The notes under the pieces: model-generated
Told to the model about the DNA's origin: nothing
Database searches by the model: none
The model's input: the letters and a program-made list of their open reading frames with translations, nothing else
Part shown: positions 57,662 through 64,000 of the stretch, piece after piece
How positions within the stretch are numbered: position 1 is the stretch's first letter
Layout of the letters: every line of letters starts with the position of its first letter
Assembly (NCBI GenBank): GCA_907163375.1
Contig: CAJQUW010007481.1
Span: 186,001 to 250,000 of the forward strand
Length of the DNA stretch: 64,000 bases
Direction of reading: 5' to 3'
From: Prostheceraeus crozeri
Taxonomy: Eukaryota; Platyhelminthes; Polycladida; Euryleptidae
Translations under genes and position numbers: made by a program

Positions 57662-57709
57662 ATTCCCTTGACAAGCTTCCCAAGTTAGGGAGCGAAACCG
57701 GTTGGGAAT
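57662..57709 (+). ncRNA. Variant hammerhead ribozyme, UUGACAA box
   Basis: Stem I AUUCCC (57662-57667) pairs with GGGAAU (57704-57709). Box UUGACAA (57668-57674). Stem II GCUUCC/GGGAGC with a 7-nt loop. GAAAC (57694-57698), CG loop, GUU triplet (57701-57703). Positions 3 and 8 are U and A instead of C and G, so they can still pair. Stem II differs in sequence from the copies at 24.9 and 26.1 kb but keeps its pairing. Confidence 0.75.
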
Positions 57710-57744
57710 ATGAGAGATTTTTGAGTTTTCTTTGGGTCGATTTT

Positions 57745-57746
<2 letters not shown>

Positions 57747-57777
<31 letters not shown>
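57747..57777. repeat. (TA)n microsatellite
   Basis: About 15 TA units between two oppositely oriented PLEs. Confidence 0.95.
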
Positions 57778-57781
<4 letters not shown>

Positions 57782-57871
57782 CGACAAAAAGATAGTTTAC
57801 AACATAAACTACCTGGGACTAGACACGCCGACCACTACCAACCGATAATATCATAAAAGCAGAACGATGAG

Positions 57872-57915
57872 TTGGAAGACCGGTTTCGTGATGTTAAACA
57901 CTTTCTCAATTCCAA
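57872..57915 (-). ncRNA. Variant hammerhead ribozyme, UUGAGAA box
   Basis: Minus strand: stem I UUGGAA (57910-57915) pairs perfectly with UUCCAA (57872-57877). Box UUGAGAA (57903-57909), one unpaired A, stem II GUG/CAC (extendable past a U-U mismatch), GAAAC (57883-57887), CG loop, cleavage triplet GUC (57878-57880). U3 and A8 can pair. It begins 49 nt after the stop codon of the minus-strand PLE, in a different PLE family from the copy at 57662-57709. Confidence 0.75.
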
Positions 57916-57963
57916 TATAAGACAGGTGGTGATACAACGAGCTAAAGACTGATACTGACACAT

Positions 57964-58830
57964 TCACATAGAAAGGTTACAATGACTAGGCTTCAGCAAG
58001 CTGCGACGATTGGTATTGGCTCTGAATGAACCAGTGATACGCACATCAGGTAACTGCTTCTGACAATAATACACAGCCTTCTGGCTACATGCACTGAATG
58101 GTAATGTTAAGAACATTTTATTGAAACCATTCAGCTCTTTATTGATTCCATTTGGGTGAAGGGAATTTAGTCGTTTTATCCATTTATTTTCTTTTTTCAA
58201 TCGTTTTTCTTCGTTTGGGCAGTGTTCCAAAGCTGTGAAGGTGAAATCGCTGAGCTTACAGATATTGTTGAAATGTTCCGAAACTGCGGTGGAGTACAAT
58301 TTTTTTACATTATTGATATGCTCTGATATTCTCATACTGAGCTGTCGGGATGTTTGACCAACATAAAATTGTTTACATCCTTTACAGTGAACAGCGTAAA
58401 TAATATTACAGTTTTTACAGTGCATTCTATGTACAATACTAAAAGATTCATTAAAATTGTTTACAATCTTTTTACAACAAAATGCATATTTACAAACTTT
58501 ACAAGAACAGGGCTGAAGACCCTTATCCCAATTCAGAGGCGTTTGCAAGGTAAGTTTGAAGACACGCCTTACAGTATTTCTTATGTTGCTTCTTGTATAG
58601 CCTTGCGAACGCCAAACAGGTTGTACAATTTTCTTTGTAACTTTGAAGTCATCATAAGTAGAACTCTTTGTAATCCATCTATAAACTTGACCAAAAAGCA
58701 AATTTCGAAAAATATGCGCTGGATGAAATGATTCAGGGGTAAGTATACGATGAGTATCTGTATGTTTAAAGTTAACACGATATAAAATATGTGTATCCAT
58801 CTTGTACAACAATAAATCCAAAAAGCTTAG
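57964..58830 (-). mobile_element. PLE (fifth family), RT end and GIY-YIG endonuclease
   Basis: The minus-strand open frame runs 58944-57964 (326 residues), but its first 40 or so residues come from a palindrome and TA-rich sequence; PLE homology starts near 58830. In order: FLDLLLYK, then VNFKHTDTHRILTPESFHPA (the PLE F-K-x-T-D-T-H block behind the RT), VYRWITKSSTYDDF, a cysteine-rich PCSCKVCKYAFCC segment, and the nuclease core NIIYAVHCKGCKQFYVGQTS with RQLSMRISEHI. The final part has LEHCPNEEKRLKKENKWIKR, the usual catalytic-Glu helix. The frame is intact to the stop. The RT proper is missing at the 5' side. Its downstream hammerhead marks the 3' end. Confidence 0.82.
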
Positions 58831-58874
58831 ATATATATATATATTGATGATGAATTTTGCCATTGGCCGGTAGA

Positions 58875-58942
58875 ATAAATAAATGAAAAGAAAGACAAGG
58901 CCAATAAATAAGATCTTATTTATTGGCCTTGTCTTTCTTTTC

Positions 58943-58952
<10 letters not shown>
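58875..58952. repeat. Perfect 78-bp palindrome
   Basis: Two 39-base arms meet with no spacer at 58913/58914, centred on AAGATCTT. Each arm contains AATGAAAAGAAAGACAAGG and CCAATAAATAAG or its complement. It is joined to a (TA)n run and lies at the 5' end of the minus-strand PLE. Confidence 0.95.

Positions 58953-59018
<66 letters not shown>
58947..59018. repeat. (TA)n microsatellite, about 72 bp
   Basis: Uninterrupted TA alternation between the palindrome and the next foldback repeat. The longest TA run in the window. Confidence 0.97.
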
Positions 59019-59021
<3 letters not shown>

Positions 59022-59050
59022 CATAAGTAATCGCCATGAGACTTAATAAT

Positions 59051-59220
59051 AAAGATAAATTAAAACAATCAACGTAGTCTCAAGATAAAATTGTTTATTC
59101 ACGAATTTTCACGAATGACTTCATGTACATTTACTTCGTTCACCTGATGAAGTTGTAGACGAAAATTCGTGAATAAACAATTTTATCTTGAGACTACGTT
59201 GATTTTTTAAATTTATCTTT
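59051..59220. repeat. Foldback of 60-bp arms carrying a hammerhead in the loop
   Basis: 59051-59110 and 59161-59220 are inverted copies with about three differences. The 50-bp spacer holds the first half of a hammerhead, whose second half begins exactly at the right arm (GAAA at 59161). (TA)n lies on both sides (to 59018, and 59219-59242). It is either a MITE or, more likely given the ribozyme, a folded PLE terminal repeat. Confidence 0.85.
59139..59173 (+). ncRNA. Hammerhead ribozyme, canonical box, minimal stem III
   Basis: Stem I UUCAC (59139-59143) pairs with GUGAA (59169-59173). Box CUGAUGA (59144-59150). Stem II GUU/GAC with loop GUA, preceded by one unpaired A. GAAA at 59161-59164, AU loop, UUC cleavage triplet (59166-59168). 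Stem II and stem III are weak, so activity as a monomer is doubtful. Confidence 0.5.
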
Positions 59221-59277
59221 ATATATATATATATATATATAACCTTGAAGCCAAAATCATTTATTGAAAATGAAAAA

Positions 59278-59323
59278 GTACAATCCGAATTTCGGAGAGC
59301 TCTTATCTCTCCTCCTCAAGTAC
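59278..59323 (-). ncRNA. Variant hammerhead ribozyme, UUGAGGA box
   Basis: Minus strand: stem I GUAC (59320-59323) pairs with GUAC (59278-59281). Box UUGAGGA (59313-59319). Stem II GGAGAG/CUCUCC, six perfect pairs with a 7-nt loop. GAAA (59290-59293), then stem III A-U and U-A with a UCGG loop, and an AUU triplet (59282-59284). It starts about 80 nt after the stop codon of the PLE endonuclease frame at 59406-59738. Confidence 0.7.
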
Positions 59324-59405
59324 ATAAAGTGAAATATCATAATCAACCCTCATTCAGCTGAGGTTTAAATTTTAAAATAAATTGTCTCTCCTTTCTCTCA
59401 CGATC

Positions 59406-59745
59406 TTATTTGTTATCGTGGTAAAGTAATTGATAAATTGGGGCCACTTCGAATTTGATGTCATTGAGAGTATTGGCATTACATGTGGCTAAATGTCTAG
59501 TTACTGGTAGAGGAGCGGTAGAATGATATCTAACATGTTGTCGGTGGACCTTTATTCTGCTTTTAAGTTTATCTCCTGTCTGACCAACATAGATATTATG
59601 ACAACCTCTACATCGTAGCATATAGATTACATTGCTGGAATGGCATGTCATATTTGCAAGTATTTTAAATGTAATATCATTAATAATTATTTCCGACCCT
59701 GTGATGAGTAAAGGGCAACATTTACATCTTTTGTCCATGCACCAT
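59406..59745 (-). mobile_element. PLE GIY-YIG endonuclease, same family as the 62.4-64 kb copy
   Basis: A 110-residue minus-strand frame: KCCPLLITGSEIIINDITF, then the nuclease core NVIYMLRCRGCHNIYVGQTG and DKLKSRIKVHRQH, and FEVAPIYQLLY. It aligns with residues 445-560 of the PLE at 55.9 kb (NVIYFIRCLGCKNIYVGQTG) and is almost identical over 40 residues to the right end of the PLE at 62.4 kb (KCKCCPLL...NMTCHSSNVIY). The 5' part is missing at 59745. It may be the 3' portion of the element at 62.4 kb, displaced by the tandem repeats between them, or a separate copy; the shared 120 bp favours two copies. Confidence 0.82.
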
Positions 59746-60849
59746 GTCCATGTCTAGTAATCATTCGCTGTCTAGACAATAAAGTCAGCGAAGATCGAAT
59801 TTCAGCCACTCAATGAAGTTTTCATAGTAAGGAGATTGGAACAGGAATAGAAATTTGTCAAAACAGGACCTGCTGATGTGAATCTTTGTTGTCAGCTGAT
59901 TGAATACAACAGTCTCCGATTTCTGAACGAAACAACTGAGAGGTGGTGAACAGCGCATGAGAAATGTAGGAATATTCCAAAGATAGGTGAGCATAGGATG
60001 ATGAGTGACAAATTTATTTTTATTTAGATTGAGACTAAGCAACTTAGCTTGACATAAATTAAATATTACCTTGGACGGGTTGCAGTCTCTGTAGGGCTAA
60101 TTTCCTTCTACATTGAATGAAAAGAGATATCCATAAGGTAATAAGAATACGCACAGTATTCTCAGTAGTCTGTTATACAAAATTTGTTTTCCACAACTAT
60201 CAATTAAATACAATTTGTGGTAAAATTTTGAATGAATTATTTCAAGAATATATATATATATAGAAGAGAGCTGTTATTTGCACTTTCATACATATTTTGA
60301 TTTTTTTTGAGAAAAATCAATGATGTCCTGATAATTTCTATTATAGATAGACATAATTTCTCTATATTTATCTTCTAAATATAGATAAAACCCGAGATAT
60401 ACATCTTGGACGGGCTTTCATTTCCAAATGATAACATAACATAAACACAACATACATTTAAATGCCTGCAATGCCTTCACATCAATCGTGAATCAATTAA
60501 CGTTTCATATGTTCGCATGGGTCATCCGAAAAGCAAGTATATAGAAATGCAGATTTCAGGATTATATAAATTGTATTACTGAGATGTGGAGTATTTAAAT
60601 AACTTGTGGGCATGTATTTCGTTTATCTAGCTTCGTAGCATGCACTTCTCCTTGAACAGACAGGTGAAGCGATAACGATAAGGCACCGTAAATTGAAGAT
60701 GACATTAAGCATGATATGACAAAGAAGTCAATAATCACGGATCAAACATATCACAGTCTTGCAGTCATGGGGTCAAGACAGGAAGGACTTGAGATTAGGA
60801 ACTGGATGAGGATATTCATTCAGTCGTTGAATGAAAAAAGGAATTGAGC
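59746..60849. other. Non-coding; two stray copies of a satellite motif
   Basis: No gene. TTGGACGGG occurs at 60071 and 60416 but the flanks do not resemble the tandem array that follows. A short TA tract lies at 60246-60262. Confidence 0.5.
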
Positions 60850-62372
60850 AGGGGCTTGATGTCAAAATACTAAAACGATAGGACTTTAGTAAGAGACAGA
60901 AATAAAGCGTAGCTGTATTAAAGAAATCCACCGCAAACATTAGTTTTAAGTATACTAATTATTGATGAGGAAAACACAGAACTACACAGTGTATTGAATT
61001 GCCAATACAAAATGAAGATTAGACATGCCTCATCAGCTGCATTCAAACGCCAACTATCTGACAGTCTCACTGATTTTGGTAGCATAATATCACAGATATA
61101 TTTCAAAAAACAATATATATGTGAAACTCTTTATATCAGGCAAGGGGAGAGAACTATCTTCAAGACGCTCCAACAGAAAAAAATACCAACCAGAAAAGCG
61201 TAATTATTTACTTTTACCTATCAGTAAACATGAAATTACTCCATACCAGTCAAAAAACAGGATTAACGTATAGACCGCGTCATAACGAGCAAACGCTAAC
61301 ATTTAAAAATTGGGGCAAAATCAACTTGGACGGGATTGAAAATCTCAGTTCCACTTTCGTAGTTTACGTAACTTACAGCTGTAATTAATTATTTTGCGAA
61401 AGAAATCACAATCATTCCTGTATTCAATGGCCAAAACAAATTGATGTTTAAAATCCCTCATCAGCTACATACAAACGGTAACTATCAGACAGTCTCACTG
61501 ATTTTGCTAACATAATATCGCAGTAATATTTCAAAAAAGAACATGTATTTGAATATTATTATATCACACAAGAAAAGAGAATTGTCATCAAGACAATCCA
61601 ACGTAATAAAATACCAACAAGAAAAGCATTATGAATCGCTTTCATCTTTCAGTAAATTTGAAAGCACTCCATACCATTCATGAAAAAGATTATAGACATT
61701 AGAATTATAGAACTTATAGACAACATCATATTGAGCAAACCCTAACATTCAAAAATTGAGACAAAATCAAACTGGACGGGATTCAGTGTCTCTCTCACTT
61801 TCGTAGTTTTCGCTCACAATCATCAGCAAAACAGGCGGTGACATCTGGACGACTCAAAATGAAAAGACTAAATAGAAAATTATGTTGTAAGGGATAGAAA
61901 AGAAACAAAGCTTCATTAAAAAGATACAGAAACAATCAATTTTCTAGAATAATTATTGTTTAGAAAAATCTAAAACCAGACAGTGAATTTGAATAACAAA
62001 ACAAGTTGATGTTTAAACATCCCTCATCAGATGCATACCAACGCTAACTATCAGACAGTCTCATTGATTCAGGTAACATAATATCCCAGCCATATTTCAA
62101 ATATTAACATGCATTTGAAACTCTTTATATCAGACAAAAGAAGAGAATTTTCTTCGACAATCCAACGGAACCGAAAATACCAATTAGAAAAGCGTAATTA
62201 ATTACAAATACCCATCAGTAAACATGAAACCACACCATACCATTCATGAAATAGGATTAACATACAGACAGCATCATACCGAACAAAAGTTAACATTCAA
62301 AAATTGTGGCAAAATCAACTTGGACGGGCTTGAATATCTCAGACCCACTTGCGTAGTTTACGCAACTTACCG
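60850..62372 (+). repeat. Tandem repeat of about 450-550 bp, three copies
   Basis: Three diverged head-to-tail units, about 60850-61400, 61400-61845 and 61845-62372; the middle one lacks roughly 100 bp. Each contains CCCTCATCAG(C/A)T(A/G)CATA-like sequence, then AACTATC(T/A)GACAGTCTCA, ATACCA(A/T)(C/T)(A/C)AGAAAAGC, CATGAAA, a TTCAAAAATTG block, ACTTGGACGGGATTGA-like sequence and CACTTTCGTAGTTT. There is no long open frame. The array ends where PLE sequence begins at 62373. Confidence 0.8.
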
Positions 62373-64000
62373 CTAGTATAGATTACATTACTGGAATGAC
62401 ATGTCATATTTGCAAGTATTTTAAATATAATATCATTAATAATTATTTCTGACCCTGTGATGAGTAAAGGGCAACATTTACATCTTTTGTCCATGCACTT
62501 TCAATACCTTTTATGCATTCTCTTTCATTTCTTGGAATTCTAATCAAAGATTTAGGTTGTCTGTAACATGGAATAATTCTGCAATTCTTAAAGGAAGGCA
62601 TCAATTTAAATGTGTTAAAAATAGGAACTATCATGCTTTTATACAAATTTGGGTTGTTTGGATTGAATGTTGAGGAATATGTTAGGATTTTATCATGCTC
62701 ATCGTTTGTGATTATTCTAGGAACGTAGTTACGGGCCTTAGTAATTGCATCGTCTATAAGACACTTTGGATAATGGAGCCTTAGCAAATTATTCATCAAC
62801 TCATTTAGGCGTTCATCTTTTCTTGTTTCCTTTGATACGATTCGACAAATTCTATAATCCAAAGTGAAAGTGATATTTCTAGTAACATGTTGAGGATGTC
62901 CCGAATAGAATGGCATATAATTGAAACTATCAGTATCCTTATGATGAATATCTGTTTTCAGTTTACAGTTCTTTTTATAAATTTTCACATCCAAGAAATT
63001 TATTTCATTGTTGTTGCATTCCATCGTAAATTTAATGTTCTCATCCATACTGTTCAGTATCTCAATAAATGTATCGATATTACCATATTTTGATTTCCAT
63101 ATTATGAAGCAATCGTCCAGGTAGCGGATCCAATCACTCTTTTATTCGTTAACTGTTTCTTGAGGCAAATAGCTATTTAGAGTTTTATACATTTGATTTT
63201 CCAGGAAACCGATTGTTAATGTCGCATAATATTGGACAAGCAGCATCAAATAGAGTCAGTCACTTTATAGGTCACCTATAAAGTGACTGACTCTATTTGA
63301 TGCTGCTTGTCCAATATTAATGCTATCTACGACACTGTAATTCCCACCGAGATATCTTCCACTGCGTTACATGAACATTTTTCTATGCCTGAATGTTGTC
63401 TTACCTATTTTTATCATATTGTCCATATCTGTCATATATCTAAAATCTAAATTTTGAAATTGTTTGTAAAGCCTAACTCCCTTTGTATCCTCTGATGCGG
63501 CCTGTGCAGGCGAAAATTTAGGAGATAAATCTATTGACAATAGCAAGGCTTTTCATTTCTTGATAATACTTAATGATGCTATTCAAAAGGAATTATAAAA
63601 TACTTTATTCATATTCGATTTGCAGTCATAATTATCATCCAAATGATTTAATCTCATTGTTATCCATATCTACATTATTCCTATTAAATGTTCTTCGATT
63701 ATTCATGAATTGGAATCTCGGATTAGTCTTTCTGTCATATGTGTATCTATTATTCGAATATGAAGTCATATTTTGTCTTCTTTGATAATTGTTCCTTGGA
63801 AAGTTACGACTATTTGTATCAATCATTACTTTTGAGTAAGGTCTATTCCTAGTTGCATTATTTGGAATCGATTTAAACTTACTATCGATATTAATTAGAT
63901 GCTTATCGGAAGCAAAAAAAGAGGCCTTTTCCTCCCATATTCTGTGACTATTCAATACTTCATTATCAGTAGTAAATTTCCATTTATGAAATTGATTCTC
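62373..64000 (-). mobile_element. PLE with N-terminal domain and RT, runs off the window edge
   Basis: Minus strand, from 63955 downward: the end of the ORF1-like domain (IWEEKASFFASDKHLINID), then from 63560 LLLSIDLSPKFSPAQAASED and GVRLYKQFQNLDFRYMTDMD, the start of a PLE RT. A palindrome at 63227-63319 then occupies the place of part of the RT. Beyond it come YATLTIGFLENQMYKTLN, motif C DWIRYLDDCFIIW (about 63120) and the frame 63048-62443 with NEINFLDVKIYKK, SGHPQHV and PCYRQPKSLIR. The last part enters the endonuclease (KCKCCPLL, NMTCHSSNVIY) and is cut off by the satellite at 62373. It is closely related to the PLE at 55.9 kb. Its upstream end lies beyond 64000. Confidence 0.85.
63227..63319. 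repeat. Perfect palindrome, 45-bp arms, 3-nt spacer
   Basis: Arm 63227-63271 is the exact reverse complement of 63275-63319, with TCA between. It includes TTGGACAAGCAGCATCAAAT and AGAGTCAGTCACTTTATAGG. It lies inside the PLE RT, just before YATLTIGFLE, where the G-T-x-M-G-T-K-x-A-P motif B is expected. Confidence 0.95.

Larger units (their letters stand above)
55858..57745 (+). mobile_element. PLE with RT, GIY-YIG and 3' hammerhead, best preserved copy
   Basis: A single 575-codon frame (55867-57594), a 67-nt spacer, a hammerhead (57662-57709), and the TTTGAGTTTTCTTTGGGT tail shared with the short PLE at 24.9-27 kb. The tail sharing shows both belong to one family. The 5' end runs directly into an inverted junction at 55858 and there is no upstream ribozyme repeat, so it is 5' truncated or rearranged. 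(TA)n follows at 57747. Confidence 0.85.

Noticed and set aside
58947-59018. Long (TA)n tract as a replication origin or telomere-associated sequence
   Set aside because: No telomeric repeat is present anywhere in the window, and TA tracts are common PLE neighbours here.
1-64000. tRNA, rRNA or CRISPR features
   Set aside because: No tRNA-like GGTTCGAATCC arm with matching stems, no rRNA-like conserved blocks and no regularly spaced short repeats were seen.

Overview
The window looks like gene-poor, AT-rich nuclear DNA from a marine invertebrate animal. The reasons are the mixture of LINEs, Penelope-like retroelements (PLEs) with GIY-YIG endonucleases, hAT, piggyBac and Tc1/mariner transposons, long (TA)n runs, and a recurring TAGGCCTA-type octamer. 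No species can be named from the sequence alone. There is no bacterial operon structure, tRNA, rRNA or CRISPR array. The only host-gene signal I can argue for is one possible CARD-like exon at 34846-35008. Nearly everything else that is recognisable is transposable-element sequence, much of it nested.

Layout. 1-7 kb: a TTAA-flanked element with terminal inverted repeats (TIRs) at 921-2754, and a hAT element (5067-6924, 8-bp target duplication) that carries a nested piggyBac-type element (5283-6226). 7.9-9.8 kb: LINE on +. 11.5-13.3 kb: LINE on -. 16.5-19.6 kb: LINE on + split by a hAT-like element (18227-19497) that holds a 21-bp minisatellite. 20.9-27 kb: a PLE cluster with hammerhead ribozymes, a palindromic PLE dimer, and a small PLE that encodes only a coiled-coil N-terminal protein between two ribozyme-bearing repeats; its 3' ribozyme is split by a foldback transposon. 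28.6-37.5 kb: three LINE blocks, two PLE fragments and the possible exon. 39.6-41.8 kb: two more PLE tails. 43.8-48.4 kb: a three-level nest with a nearly intact Tc1 element in the middle. 51.5-53.4 kb: a fossil Ty3/gypsy fragment. 53.5-64 kb: almost continuous PLE sequence of several families, with (TA)n tracts, perfect palindromes and a roughly 0.5-kb tandem repeat.

The most interesting signal is a set of about a dozen hammerhead-ribozyme motifs tied to the PLE ends, usually 50-110 nt after the PLE stop codon. Seven of them replace the canonical CUGANGA box with UUGANRA. Every copy with A at position 8 also has U at position 3, and every copy with C at position 3 keeps G8. That looks like covariation of the C3-G8 core pair to U3-A8. 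The stems of these variant ribozymes are intact and covary between copies. The second theme is inversion: at least six PLE loci carry inverted repeats or perfect palindromes at their junctions, which suggests strand-switching during PLE integration.
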